From: JTS-RE9 sp964649195
Lineage (GTDB): Bacteria > Planctomycetota > Phycisphaerae > Phycisphaerales > Phycisphaeraceae
Direction of reading: 5' to 3'
DNA: 53,583 bases
NCBI GenBank assembly: GCA_964649195.1
Contig: CAZYPK010000014.1
Span: 1 to 53,583 of the forward strand
Under the pieces are notes generated by a model. That model was not told the DNA's origin and did no database searches. It was given only the letters and a program-made list of their open reading frames with translations. Shown in pieces: positions 35,154 to 43,949 of this stretch (position 1 is its first letter; every line of letters starts with the position of its first letter). The position numbers and the translations under genes were made by a program.

Positions 35154-36371
35154 TCACCCGCGCCGCAGGGATCGCGTCAGCGCATCGCCGTCGCGCGGGG
35201 TGAATTCGAAACTCGGCCGCGCCAGCATCGCCCGCCGTTGCAGCGCGAAGTTGAGCACCAGCCCGATCATCAGAAACGTGGCGACGAGGCTCGAACCGCC
35301 ATACGAAACGAAAGGCAGCGTGATGCCGATGATCGGCAGCAGGCCGATGTTCATGCCGATGTTGATGGCCATCTGCATGAAGAGCAGTCCCGCGAAGCCG
35401 ACGCAGGCCAGCCTTGCAAAAGGATCCTTCGACCGCGCCGCGGTGAGCAGGAACGACCCGACCAGCACGCCGTAGAGCGCGAGCGTTCCCAGCGCCCCGG
35501 CCAGGCCCCAACGGTTGACGATGACGGCGAAGATCATGTCGTTGTGATCCTCCGGCAGCTTGTTGTGGCCGACGATCACCGCCGACCTGTCCCCGCCGTA
35601 GCCCGCCGCCCGGCCGGAGCCGGCCAGCATCATCGACTTGTACTGCTGGTAGCCGGTGCCGTCGATGTAGCGCGTGTCGCCCTGGCTATGACTGATCAGC
35701 GACACGATGCGGGCCCGCTGATGCGGCCTCAGCAGTTGCATCGACTCGGGCAGCATGTAGATCGCCGCGACGTTCAGCGCCACCGCAAGAACCGCCAGCC
35801 CCAGCAGCGCGCCCATGTGTTTGAGCTTCGCGCCGGCGGCGGTGAGCATCGCAAACAAGGCAAAAGGAAAAAGCAGCGCGGTGCCCAGGTCCGGCTCCTT
35901 GAGAATCAGCAGCACCGGCACAAACATGAAGCCGAAGGGGACGAGCAATCCTCCCAGCGTGCGATAGTTTTCACGGTAGCGCAGATAACGGGCCAGGCCG
36001 AGGATGAACACGATCTTCGCCAGTTCCGAAGGCTGAAGCATCATGAATCGCAGGTTGATCCAGGCGCGGGTGGCGTTGCGGACCGGCACGATCGACGAGG
36101 GCACGCCGGGGATGATCAGCAGCACCAGCAGCAGCGTCACCGCCACCATCAAAGGCACGGTGATGAGGCCGATCATCCGCGAATCAGGCACGATGCAGAT
36201 GGTCATGGCCACCAGCGAAATGAACAGCCACCGGGTCTGAGCGGCGGCATATTCAGGATGAGCGGCGCCATTGACCGTGATCCCCATCCAGGTCAGCCCG
36301 ATCGCCGCCAGCAGGCCGAGCCAGGCGGGGTGGAGGGTGAACAGTCGGTGCCAGAGAGGGGAGGGGGTCAT
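35154..36371 (-). CDS. rodA: RodA-type peptidoglycan glycosyltransferase (SEDS family)
   Basis: 405 residues with about ten membrane helices. RodA polymerises lipid II for side-wall growth with PBP2. The conserved SEDS region MMLQPSELAKIVFIL is present with the following KEPDLGTALL (the catalytic Asp lies in this family motif), then GSGRAAGYG and the C-terminal ITLPFVSYGGSSLVATF. It follows mrdA on the same strand by about 100 bp, the classic PBP2-RodA pair. This supports a peptidoglycan wall in the organism, which is not universal among described planctomycete lineages. The distinction from FtsW rests on the mrdA neighbour. Confidence 0.94.
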   Translation of the reverse strand: MTPSPLWHRLFTLHPAWLGLLAAIGLTWMGITVNGAAHPEYAAAQTRWLFISLVAMTICIVPDSRMIGLITVPLMVAVTLLLVLLIIPGVPSSIVPVRNATRAWINLRFMMLQPSELAKIVFILGLARYLRYRENYRTLGGLLVPFGFMFVPVLLILKEPDLGTALLFPFALFAMLTAAGAKLKHMGALLGLAVLAVALNVAAIYMLPESMQLLRPHQRARIVSLISHSQGDTRYIDGTGYQQYKSMMLAGSGRAAGYGGDRSAVIVGHNKLPEDHNDMIFAVIVNRWGLAGALGTLALYGVLVGSFLLTAARSKDPFARLACVGFAGLLFMQMAINIGMNIGLLPIIGITLPFVSYGGSSLVATFLMIGLVLNFALQRRAMLARPSFEFTPRDGDALTRSLRRG

Positions 36372-36372
36372 G

Positions 36373-36470
36373 GGGAAAAGCAGGAGAGCAGGAAAGCAGG
36401 AAAGCAGGAAATAAAGGCAATCAGAGCCGAGGTGCAGGATATTTTCATTTCATGTTTTCATGTTTTCTCT
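36373..36470. repeat. Facing 8-bp-unit arrays between mrdA and rodA
   Basis: 36373-36411 has units AGGAGAGC/AGGAAAGC; 36440-36470 has TTTCATG/TTTTCATG units. Same family as at 7.6 and 30.9 kb. It separates mrdA from rodA. Confidence 0.7.
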
Positions 36471-38870
36471 TCACAAATACCCTTCCGCGCGCAGCGCGTA
36501 AAGAATCTGATTGGCGATCGGCCCGGCCACCGCCCCGCCGCTGCCGCCGTATTCGACGAGGACGGCGACGGCGTAATCGGGGCGCGGGGAGCCGGGCTTC
36601 TGCACGAAGCCGACGAACCAGGCGTGGTCGCCGCCGCGCAGGGGCGGGCCGTAGCGGTCGGGCCTGCCGTCGCCGTCGTCGTCGATCGGTTCGCGCAGGG
36701 GCGGCGCGGTGGCGGTGCCGGACTTGCCGAAAATTTTCGCGCCGGTGAAGTTGAAGACCTCCGGCTTGCCTTCGATCAGCGAGAAGTGATGGGCGGTGCC
36801 ATGCCTCTTGTTCACCGCTTCGTAAAGCCCCTGCATGGCCACCTCGATCGCCTGTGGATGAATGCGAAGGTCCTCGCTTCGGCGGGTGCGCGGCGGCTGC
36901 CCTTCGATCTCACGGATCAGCGTCGGATCGAGCACGTAGCCGCCGCGCGCCAAGGTCGCGTAGGCGCTGGCCGCCTGAAGCACGGTCCACTCCACGCGCC
37001 CCTGTCCGATGCCCATCATGATCGCATCGGCGGCGGCGAAGCCCGGCGCGCCCGGTTCCGTGGCACGCGAGGAATCAGGCAACCGGCCGCGCACCTCTTC
37101 GGGCAGGCCGCAATTCGTCACCCGACCCAGGCCGAAACGCCCGTACCACTGCACCATCTTCAACGCCCCCATCCGCTGGCCCAGCGTGTAGTAGAAGATG
37201 TTGCAGCTCCGCGACAGCGAGGCGGCGCCGTCGGGCGGGCCGCCGATGACCTGATCGTGGGTCAGGCCGTTGTAATGCTTGTAGATCCAGCAGCGGTAAC
37301 GGTCGGGATGATCAGGATGCAGATGCCCGGTGCAGGCGATGGTCCCGTCGGGCGCCAGGACGTTTTCATTGACACCGGCCAGCAGCACGAGCGGCTTGAT
37401 CGTCGAGCCGGGCTGATAGGACTGGGCCAGGGCGCGGTTCACAAAGGGACGATTGATCGTGTCCTTCCATACGCTGTCGGGATTCTCGCGCATCTGCCTC
37501 ATGCCCACCGTCGGCATGCTCACGGCCGCCAGCACATCGCCGCTGGAGACATCGATCACCACCGCCGCCGCGTTGAGCGAATCGCCGAGCCTGGGCCGCA
37601 GCGGATCGAGCGGTGGCTCCTCGCCATCGATCAAGCCGTCACCCTGCGACGAATACTCCCTGGCATGCCAGGGCTGCACGCGGGTGAGGCCGAGCCGGGG
37701 ATCAAGCAGCGCCTGCACGCGGGCCTGGAGTCGCACATCGAGGGCGAGCTTGACATGCCTGCCCGCCTGCGGATCGGTGCGCTGCTCCTGCCGCGAGCCA
37801 TCGACGAACTCGACGATGCGACCGCGCCTGCCGCGCAGCTCGTCTTCCATCGCCGCCTCGATGCCCCACCGTCCGGTGCGGTCGCCGGGCAGGTAGCCGC
37901 CCAGGTCGATGGTTTTTTCGCCGTTTTCCAGCGTCTTCGCGTAAGGCCGGCGCCGCACATCCTCCTGCCAGATCGGACGCAGATCGCCGATGATCGTCCA
38001 TGCCACGCCTTCGACGGTGACCTCGATTTTTTCCTGTTTCGCCAGCGAGCCGGGAAAGGTGGAGAGATCCACTTCCAGCGTCAGCGATTCGAGCGGATAG
38101 ATGCGCTCGCGCGAAGCCTCGATGGAAACGCTCTCCCAGACGCGCATGTCCTGATCCATCGGCACGGCGTTGGGTTCCTTCCTGCGAAGCGTCGCCTGCG
38201 TCGCGGCTTCGGTGATCAACCTGCGGATGCGAAGGAGCGTGGCTTCATCGACGCCGGTGAGCAGGGCGTGGGCGGCGCGATGTTCGCTGATGGGTCTGCG
38301 CTGAACGGGTGCGGACTGGCCGGTCTCTTCCAGTTCCTGCTCGCGCCGGGCGGCCTGCCTGGCCCAGACATCGCTGGCGATCTGCTCGACCCGGCGGATG
38401 ACCAATCCCTTGCGGGCCTCCAGTTCCGCGCGGTCGATGTTGCCTGCCTCGCAGAGGGTGGACCAGAGCGATTCGACCATCACGTCGTACTTGGGCTGAT
38501 GGGCCGCGGCACGCCGGTCGCGCTCCTCGTTGCTCAGTTCGCTCCACGCCGGCCGGTTGGCCCGCCAGGCGTCGCGCCTCGCCTGCTGATAGGCCCACTG
38601 GCCGCTGATGAGGTCGTACATGACCGCCACGTCATAGCTGGGCCGATCGACGGCGAGCAGGCGATTGGCCCGGTCGTAGATGGCGCCGCGCGCGGTGGGG
38701 ATGAGTCGCTGTGATGTAAGGACCTGCTCGGCCCGCTGCCGCCATGTGTCGCCCTGGGCGATGGTCAGGCGGGTCAGTTGCACGACGATGGCGACCAGCA
38801 CCAGCAACCCCGCGACCGCGAGCAGCAGCAGCCGGCGGTGAAACATGCTGGGGATGAATCGTTGCAACAT
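36471..38870 (-). CDS. mrdA: Penicillin-binding protein 2 (class B transpeptidase)
   Basis: 799 residues, longer than the usual 630-700. An N-terminal membrane helix (LLLLAVAGLLVLVAIVVQL) is followed by the dimerisation region (TARGAIYDRANRLLAVDRPSY). The transpeptidase domain has the active Ser in SxxK (STIK, near 488), SxN (SCN, near 551) and KSG (near 714, the usual KTG). It cross-links side-wall peptidoglycan with RodA. Extra sequence lies between residues about 90 and 330. A palindrome precedes the gene at 38896-38914. The next gene upstream is ispG, separated by a terminator, so mrdA likely has its own promoter. Confidence 0.95.
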   Translation of the reverse strand: MLQRFIPSMFHRRLLLLAVAGLLVLVAIVVQLTRLTIAQGDTWRQRAEQVLTSQRLIPTARGAIYDRANRLLAVDRPSYDVAVMYDLISGQWAYQQARRDAWRANRPAWSELSNEERDRRAAAHQPKYDVMVESLWSTLCEAGNIDRAELEARKGLVIRRVEQIASDVWARQAARREQELEETGQSAPVQRRPISEHRAAHALLTGVDEATLLRIRRLITEAATQATLRRKEPNAVPMDQDMRVWESVSIEASRERIYPLESLTLEVDLSTFPGSLAKQEKIEVTVEGVAWTIIGDLRPIWQEDVRRRPYAKTLENGEKTIDLGGYLPGDRTGRWGIEAAMEDELRGRRGRIVEFVDGSRQEQRTDPQAGRHVKLALDVRLQARVQALLDPRLGLTRVQPWHAREYSSQGDGLIDGEEPPLDPLRPRLGDSLNAAAVVIDVSSGDVLAAVSMPTVGMRQMRENPDSVWKDTINRPFVNRALAQSYQPGSTIKPLVLLAGVNENVLAPDGTIACTGHLHPDHPDRYRCWIYKHYNGLTHDQVIGGPPDGAASLSRSCNIFYYTLGQRMGALKMVQWYGRFGLGRVTNCGLPEEVRGRLPDSSRATEPGAPGFAAADAIMMGIGQGRVEWTVLQAASAYATLARGGYVLDPTLIREIEGQPPRTRRSEDLRIHPQAIEVAMQGLYEAVNKRHGTAHHFSLIEGKPEVFNFTGAKIFGKSGTATAPPLREPIDDDGDGRPDRYGPPLRGGDHAWFVGFVQKPGSPRPDYAVAVLVEYGGSGGAVAGPIANQILYALRAEGYL

Positions 38871-38895
38871 GCGCTGCGTCCTGCTTCGCGGGGGA

Positions 38896-38914
38896 GATCA
38901 CGTCCTGTGATCTT
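38896..38914. promoter_or_regulatory. Small palindrome upstream of mrdA
   Basis: AGATCAC-GTCCT-GTGATCT lies about 25 bp before the mrdA start. It could be an operator or a weak hairpin in the leader. Only the symmetry is seen. Confidence 0.35.
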
Positions 38915-38929
38915 GAACAGTATAGCGTC

Positions 38930-38964
38930 AAAGGCACGGCGGCTTGAAGCCGCCGTGCCTTTCA
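38930..38964 (-). terminator. Terminator hairpin after ispG
   Basis: AAAGGCACGGCGGCTT-GA-AGCCGCCGTGCCTTT forms a strong stem directly after the ispG stop codon, with T/A-rich ends. It separates ispG from mrdA on the same strand. Confidence 0.8.
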
Positions 38965-40257
38965 CACCTTTGAAATCGTCAGCGGTGTCATCTTCCCCCC
39001 GGAACCCCCCGGGATCGTCTCCACATTCCCCGCCGCGATCTTGTCGAAGCCGCTGCCCAGTTCACCAATAGGGTCGGGCGGCAAAATGTCCACCTTCTTT
39101 TCGCCCAGCTTCGCTTCGCCGCGGTTGACCTGATCCTGAAACTTGCGGCACTCCAGCAGCAGACGATCGAGAATCTCCTCCTCCGGCACGTTGGCGACGC
39201 GAACGCCCTGCACATAAATGATGCCTTTGCGGTCGCCGGCGAAGATCGCCACATCCGCGCCTTCCGCCTCGCCCGGACCGTTGACCACGCAGCCCATCAC
39301 CGCCACCTTGATCGGCAACGCAATCTCCTCCGCCAGTTTCCTCCGCACGTCCTGCACGAGTTTGAAAAGATCGACCTGAATGCGGCCGCACGAAGGACAG
39401 GCGATCAGCTCCGCCCCCTTGCGAACGCGAAGGCCCAGAATGTAAAGCAGCTCCAGACCATCCTGCACTTCATACACCGGATCGTTCGCGTAGCTGATGC
39501 GGATGGTGTCGCCGACGCCCGATGCCAGCAGATGCCCCAGCGGGACGACGCTGCGGATGGCGCCGGTCTCCTTGGGGCCTGCGTGGGTGACGCCAAGGTG
39601 CAGCGGATGATCGAAGCGTTTGCTGATCTCGGTGTAGGCGTCGATGACCAGCAGCGGGTCGATCGATTTGGCGCTGATGCAGATGTCGTGGAAGTCGCGC
39701 TCGTAGAAGATGTCGAGATACTCTTCGAGCTTGGCGATCATGATGGCGAGCATGTGGCCGTGCTTGTTGTGGGAGAAGACGCCGCCCAGTTCCTTGAGGC
39801 GTTTCTGCTTGTCCTTGCGTTCGACGATGGAGCCTTCGTTGACGCCCACGCGGATGGGCACCTTGCGCTCCTTGCAGGCGTCGATCACCTTTTCCACCTG
39901 GGCGCGGTCGTTGATGTTGCCCGGATTGAGCCGAATCTTGTGTACGCCGGCTTCGATGGCATCCAAGGCCCGCTGAAAGTGAAAATGCACATCGGCCACG
40001 ATGGGCACGCTCACCTGATTGAGAATCTCCTTGAGGGCATCGGTGTCCTTCTTCTCAGGCACGGCCACGCGCACGATGTCCGCCCCGGCGGCGGCGAGCT
40101 TGTGAATCTCGGCGACGCAGCGGTCGATTTCGTAGGTGTAGCCTGCGGTCATCGACTGCACGGAGACGGGGGCGCTTTCCGGGGGGCCGCCGATGGTGAT
40201 GAAGCCGTGCTGTTTGTCGCCGAGGGTGATCTGTCTTGTTTTTCGTCGTTGTAGCAT
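38962..40257 (-). CDS. ispG: 4-hydroxy-3-methylbut-2-en-1-yl diphosphate synthase
   Basis: About 431 residues from the ATG at 40257 (MLQRRKTRQITLGDKQ); an upstream ATG at 40269 adds four residues. IspG (GcpE) makes HMBPP from MEcPP in the MEP isoprenoid pathway, using a [4Fe-4S] cluster. The ligands are in CPSCGR and MGCVVNGPGE with its Glu. The N-terminal TIM-barrel half is typical (SVQSMT, IVADVHFHF, IRLNPGNIN). The first 60 codons are repeated at 41729-41912 in the same orientation, with three mismatches seen. The intact gene now follows a short AT-rich leader not shared with the fragment, so its promoter may be different from the original. Confidence 0.96.
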   Translation of the reverse strand: MLQRRKTRQITLGDKQHGFITIGGPPESAPVSVQSMTAGYTYEIDRCVAEIHKLAAAGADIVRVAVPEKKDTDALKEILNQVSVPIVADVHFHFQRALDAIEAGVHKIRLNPGNINDRAQVEKVIDACKERKVPIRVGVNEGSIVERKDKQKRLKELGGVFSHNKHGHMLAIMIAKLEEYLDIFYERDFHDICISAKSIDPLLVIDAYTEISKRFDHPLHLGVTHAGPKETGAIRSVVPLGHLLASGVGDTIRISYANDPVYEVQDGLELLYILGLRVRKGAELIACPSCGRIQVDLFKLVQDVRRKLAEEIALPIKVAVMGCVVNGPGEAEGADVAIFAGDRKGIIYVQGVRVANVPEEEILDRLLLECRKFQDQVNRGEAKLGEKKVDILPPDPIGELGSGFDKIAAGNVETIPGGSGGKMTPLTISKV

Positions 40258-40459
40258 GGCAATTTTCAATGAATCAGGGAAGCAAGGTTCAATACGAAAG
40301 CAGCCCGAAAAAATTTCTCAGCCATCAATCCGGCAAATGGGGGGAAGGTCATTTCAGTCGCGGGGGCTTTACGCATGGCATGACGCGCGGCTTCCCTCAG
40401 CCGGGGGGCATGGCGATGATGGCCTGAAGATCGGCCGGGAATCTCAATGCACGAACTTC
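40258..40459. other. Gap between insert and intact ispG
   Basis: 202 bp with lower GC at the ispG end (TGGCAATTTTCAATGAATC). It replaces the sequence that precedes the ispG fragment at 41912. No good promoter or Shine-Dalgarno sequence is visible for ispG. Any small ORF here looks non-coding. Confidence 0.5.
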
Positions 40460-40885
40460 TCAAGAGGCGATCACGCCAGACAGCGCCTCTTTGGCCGACT
40501 CTAACGTCCATTCACCTGGCGAGACGGAAAAGCCCCTGGCCTCAAGCGCTGCGATGATTTGGTCGCGCGTCTTTGTGCCGGTCGGGTCGCTGTATGAACC
40601 GCGACCACTGAAGATGTGAATCGAGACCTTTCCGCCGCCAACATTCCACTTCTTCTGATATCGAAGGATTTCTCGTGTCGTGAAGTCGAGGGCCGTCGCG
40701 ACGATCCGTACCATCGGTTGCATGACAATCACGTTGCCTTGACGGGCGGGCTCGACTAAACCTTGATCATCCACCTTCACTAATCGGATGTGCGATCGGT
40801 TGTCAGCCAGCTCATTCAAGAAACTGTCAAAAGGGTCAAAGTCTGACAGCACACACTGAATGGTTGGTTTCTTTTTTTTCGCCAT
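40460..40885 (-). CDS. Small protein coupled to nuclease gene, unknown
   Basis: 141 residues. The N-terminus is basic (MAKKKKPTIQ), as in the upstream partner. A central region (IVATALDFTTREILRYQKKW) and a C-terminal helix-turn with SPGEWTLESAKEALSG are visible; no family is recognised. Its Shine-Dalgarno (TAGGAG) contains the stop codon of the upstream gene, so the two are translationally coupled. Both sit in a lower-GC insert bounded by ispG sequences. It may be an immunity, regulatory or targeting partner of the nuclease, which is inference from position only. Confidence 0.7.
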   Translation of the reverse strand: MAKKKKPTIQCVLSDFDPFDSFLNELADNRSHIRLVKVDDQGLVEPARQGNVIVMQPMVRIVATALDFTTREILRYQKKWNVGGGKVSIHIFSGRGSYSDPTGTKTRDQIIAALEARGFSVSPGEWTLESAKEALSGVIAS

Positions 40886-40896
40886 GGGAAACGCTC

Positions 40897-41643
40897 CTAC
40901 AACTTGTGCAGTTCCGCACCAATCTTATCAGCTCGCATGAAAGGCCGCAGGTTTGCCAACCCAAGGTGGGTAAGGGTGGCCGTCAAAAAGAAGCGGACGA
41001 TGGGATCATCACCCTGAGCAATAATGAATTTTTTAGTGGCTAACGCCGCCGGATCCGGGTCGGGCAAGACGAGAAAATTTTGGCCCATGTTAAAGACCCG
41101 TTCGGGCCAGAGGTTTCGCGCCGGCGCGTTTTTGGGCTTCGCCCATGACTTTACATGCTTCAGAAACGTGTTGGCGGCCACACCGTCGTACCCGAAGATC
41201 AGCCCCTGAACTCCGGGATCAACCCGCTTGATCGAACAGATATTGTCGAAAGCCATGGAAATATCCTTCTTGCCGAGGACACTTTTCACTTCGACCGCGA
41301 CGGCTGCCGTTTTGGGCGAAAGAATGACGAGTTCTCCGTCGCGATAGACCGGCGACATGGCTAACTGGTCGTAGATCAAGACATCCACTTGATTACTGCG
41401 CCCGAGAATCGCATCCATAACGAACCCGGTGCCCACCGCCCAGCGCTGCGGCAAGAACTCTCGAATCACTTCGCGGACCAGATTTTCCGCGAGACTCCCG
41501 CGCGTACCCGGATGGGAAACAAGATGCTTCGCCGCCTTCAAACGCGAAGTCGCGCCATCCATGCGGTGTTGCCAATAATCATCAAACTTCGGCGGCGCGA
41601 TGGTCTTCGGCTTCTTTTTCTTGGCTGTTTTGGTTTTGGCCAT
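40897..41643 (-). CDS. PD-(D/E)XK nuclease-like protein (DUF6602-like)
   Basis: 248 residues from the ATG at 41643 (MAKTKTAKKKKPKTI). A classical PD-(D/E)XK core is seen: an early Glu in GSLAENLVREVI (E53), Asp in QVDVLIYD (D87) and VAVEVKS (E118, K120). RGSLAENLVREVIREFLP and SPVYRDGELVILSPK are the hallmarks of the DUF6602 type. Members often occur in defence islands or near restriction genes, and the activity is predicted, not shown. The C-terminal half (about 140-248) is less conserved. The next gene starts 11 bp later, with overlapping signals. Base composition is lower in GC than the surroundings, which points to acquisition. Confidence 0.8.
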   Translation of the reverse strand: MAKTKTAKKKKPKTIAPPKFDDYWQHRMDGATSRLKAAKHLVSHPGTRGSLAENLVREVIREFLPQRWAVGTGFVMDAILGRSNQVDVLIYDQLAMSPVYRDGELVILSPKTAAVAVEVKSVLGKKDISMAFDNICSIKRVDPGVQGLIFGYDGVAANTFLKHVKSWAKPKNAPARNLWPERVFNMGQNFLVLPDPDPAALATKKFIIAQGDDPIVRFFLTATLTHLGLANLRPFMRADKIGAELHKL

Positions 41644-41728
41644 TCGACATTTTCCGGTCCATATACGCCCGCTCTTCAATGGCAACACAGGCGATTTAAC
41701 GACTGCTTCCCAGACGCGAAAATCCTGC

Positions 41729-41912
41729 GATATCCGCCCCGGCGGCGGCGAGCTTGTGAATCTCGGCGACGCAGCGGTCGATTTCGTAGGTGTAGCCTGC
41801 GGTCATCGACTGCACGGAGACGGGGGCGCTTTCCGGGGGGCCGCCGATGGTGATGAAGCCGTGCTGTTTGTCACCGAGGGTGATCTGTCTTGTTTTTCGT
41901 CGTTGTTGCATG
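41729..41912 (-). pseudogene. Second copy of the ispG 5' end
   Basis: About 184 bp repeat the first 60 codons of ispG at 40074-40257, with three mismatches seen (TATCC for TGTCC, GTCACC for GTCGCC, TTG for TAG at the start). Identity ends at the ATG on one side and at GADI on the other, where the reading frame continues as unrelated AGFSRLGSSR to a stop. The copy carries an upstream TATACT (41927-41922) that is a plausible original -10 element. Confidence 0.85.
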
Positions 41913-41935
41913 GGATGTGGCAGTATAACGAGGAA

Positions 41936-41957
41936 CCCACGGACGGGAGTCCGTGGG
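41936..41957 (-). terminator. Hairpin after Tyr-rich secreted protein gene
   Basis: CCCACGGAC-GGGA-GTCCGTGGG, a 9-bp stem, lies 39 bp past the stop codon of the secreted protein gene. The core GGACGGGAGTCC recurs in gcvP at 52050. Confidence 0.65.
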
Positions 41958-41995
41958 CTTTGGCGCGTGCGGGATGACATGGGGCTGCGGGAGGA

Positions 41996-42793
41996 TCACC
42001 AGCGGATGCTGAATCCCCAGCTTGAGCCGCAGCGGTTGCCGTAGCTGTAGCCGAAGGAATAGCCGGGGCGGTAGTGGGAATAGCCGTAGTAGCCGCCGTA
42101 ATAGGTGGGAGCGCAGTAGGAGTAGGCGGGACGGTAGTAGGTCGGGGCGCAGTAGCCGGTGGAATAGTATCGCGGGCTGCCGTAGGCGACGGAGGCGTAG
42201 TAGGTGGTGGGCCGGTAGTAGGTTTGCGGGGCGTAGCTGTAAGCGAGGCGGCCGTGGTAGGAGGCCGGTGAATAGGTGCCGTAGGTGTTGGCGTAGCCGA
42301 CGGTCTGGACCCGGTGGGCGGCCAGGGCGAGTCGGGCGCTTTCATGGGACACGTGGGCGACCTGATAGCCGCCGTTGTTGTAAGCGGCTGCGGGTTGCGA
42401 AGCAACGGCTGAAGCGGCAACCAACGGCGCGGCCTGCCGAACGGCGGCCACCGTGGCCACCGCAGGCTCGACCGAAGCCATCGCGCTTCGCATCGGCGCA
42501 CCAACCACGTGACCGGCACCCAACAGCGTGCTGCTCGCGGACGAGGCGGTGCTGCTGAGTCGCACGGTGGCGGTGCCATCGCCGCGCAGGGGCTGGGCGT
42601 GGATGATCCGCACGTTGTCCGCATCGATGCGGGTCCGGGCAAGCTGGTCGGCAGTGCCTGAGCGGATGCCTCGGAAGGTGTGCCGCGAAATCGCGCCATC
42701 CGCTTCACCGGCATGGGCGGCGCCGCCAAAGCCCATCGAGGCCGACAGCAGCGATGCGGCAAGCGACATCCTGAACGTGTTGCGGTTTTTCAT
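41996..42793 (-). CDS. Secreted Tyr/Ser-rich low-complexity protein
   Basis: 265 residues from the ATG at 42793, which follows AGGAGAG; a longer frame to 42910 is rejected. A signal peptide (MKNRNTFRMSLAASLLSASM, cleaved after AHA) is clear. An Ala/Ser/Val-rich middle leads to a C-terminal half made of Tyr/Ser/Gly repeats (YYRPTTYY, YCAPTYY). It is probably an extracellular or outer surface structural protein. The C-terminal Cys residues could cross-link. It is cotranscribed in all likelihood with the next secreted protein upstream. Confidence 0.75.
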   Translation of the reverse strand: MKNRNTFRMSLAASLLSASMGFGGAAHAGEADGAISRHTFRGIRSGTADQLARTRIDADNVRIIHAQPLRGDGTATVRLSSTASSASSTLLGAGHVVGAPMRSAMASVEPAVATVAAVRQAAPLVAASAVASQPAAAYNNGGYQVAHVSHESARLALAAHRVQTVGYANTYGTYSPASYHGRLAYSYAPQTYYRPTTYYASVAYGSPRYYSTGYCAPTYYRPAYSYCAPTYYGGYYGYSHYRPGYSFGYSYGNRCGSSWGFSIRW

Positions 42794-42906
42794 GGCTTTT
42801 CTCTCCTGCGTGGTCGGACAGGCAAGATCGAACCTCGACCTGCCACTTCCATTTTCCGCCCCAGCGCGGCGGCAGTCAAGGGAAATCTTCAGGACGATCT
42901 CACCTC

Positions 42907-43533
42907 TCACCGAAACGAAACCGACACGCTGTAATGCGAGCCGTTCCAGTGATAGCGCGGCCGGCCTTGCGTGATCCAGCGGGTCTCATACCGGGCATGC
43001 CCCGGCACAAAGGTATATCGCTGACCATCCCAAAGCCAGTGGCTTCGCACGTAATCCCGCACCACCATCGGACGGGGCCAGCTTCGGCGGTAACGCGAAT
43101 CCCACAGCGGCTGAAACACGTAAGGCCCGATCGGATAATCCGCGTAACGACCGCCTCGCAGGTTGTTCAGGTTGTCGTAGAAGTTGTAGCGCAGATCGCC
43201 AAAGCCATACAAATACGATGGCTGCCGATGCACGTAAGTCCTCTGCATCACCGGGACACGCGCAGCGAGGACGCTGCGGCTGGAATCCATATGGATCCCC
43301 TCACCAGCGCCGGCGACGTAGCTTCGCGTGCCCGCCATCGCCAGTGAAGCGCCCGTCGGCGGCGGCGCAACCATCACCGGCGCCACCGGCGCTGTCAGCA
43401 GAAACTTCGTATAAGCAGCCTCCCGCCCTGCCTGGAGCCGCTGGGCATACGCCGCGCGATCCTCCTGCGCCGCCGCGGTTGCAGCCAGAAACAGCGAGAG
43501 CATGAACGACATGTTGATGCAGCGATGAACCAT
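42907..43533 (-). CDS. Secreted Tyr/Arg-rich protein, unknown
   Basis: 208 residues. Start at 43533 is supported by AAGGAGG seven bases before. A signal peptide (to about AAAQ, residue 23) is followed by a helical segment and a C-terminal region rich in Tyr, Arg and Trp (YRRSWPRPMVVRDYVRSHWL). It resembles the Tyr-rich proteins of planctomycete surfaces. It lies 114 bp upstream of a second secreted Tyr-rich protein gene, and the two probably act together in the envelope. Confidence 0.75.
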   Translation of the reverse strand: MVHRCINMSFMLSLFLAATAAAQEDRAAYAQRLQAGREAAYTKFLLTAPVAPVMVAPPPTGASLAMAGTRSYVAGAGEGIHMDSSRSVLAARVPVMQRTYVHRQPSYLYGFGDLRYNFYDNLNNLRGGRYADYPIGPYVFQPLWDSRYRRSWPRPMVVRDYVRSHWLWDGQRYTFVPGHARYETRWITQGRPRYHWNGSHYSVSVSFR

Positions 43534-43567
43534 GCCAAGGCCTCCTTAACAACCTGAGTTCGAATAA

Positions 43568-43750
43568 GAGCCGCGACTCAACGAGTCGCGGAGGTGAACA
43601 GCCTGAAGGAGCGCCGAAACGCACCTGTTGCGTACAGCCTCAAACCATGTCCCGGCCGTCTTCGCGTCCCATGATCCGCCGCATGACGAACACGCCGGCT
43701 CTCCGTTCATCTCCGCGACGTGTCACGTCGCGGCTCACTCTTATCCCGAA
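43568..43750. repeat. Family A element, copy 3
   Basis: Hairpin ends as in the other copies. The interior, including CACCTGTTGCGTACAGCCTC and CGTCTTCGCGTCCCATGATC, is almost identical to that at 46651. It lies upstream of the secreted protein gene and, together with 200 bp of sequence with no gene, fills the 416-bp gap before manA. Confidence 0.85.
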
Positions 43751-43949
43751 CTCAGGTTAACAGAGTGTCCGCCAAAGCCCGGCGAACGATCAGGCCTCAT
43801 CATGCGTAACACAACTGCGGCCTCCGGCCACCATCCTCTCGTTCTCCGCCATCGAAAGGCGGAAATCCGAGAACCACTTGATCCGGGCCTTTGCCTCGCC
43901 GATGAATGCCTATACGTATCGTTGCCGGCCACCGGCCCAGGGTCAACGC

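Noticed and set aside
35019..38714. 1,231-residue frame antisense to rodA and mrdA
   Set aside because: Shadow of two clearly identified genes; His/Arg/Gln-rich antisense composition.
40266..40511. 81-residue open frame on the minus strand between the insert and ispG
   Set aside because: It overlaps the unknown small protein gene in another frame, has no ribosome-binding site and no recognisable motif.
42022..42558. 178-residue Arg/Ser-rich frame antisense to the Tyr-rich protein
   Set aside because: Extreme low complexity from reading Tyr/Ser/Gly codons backwards.
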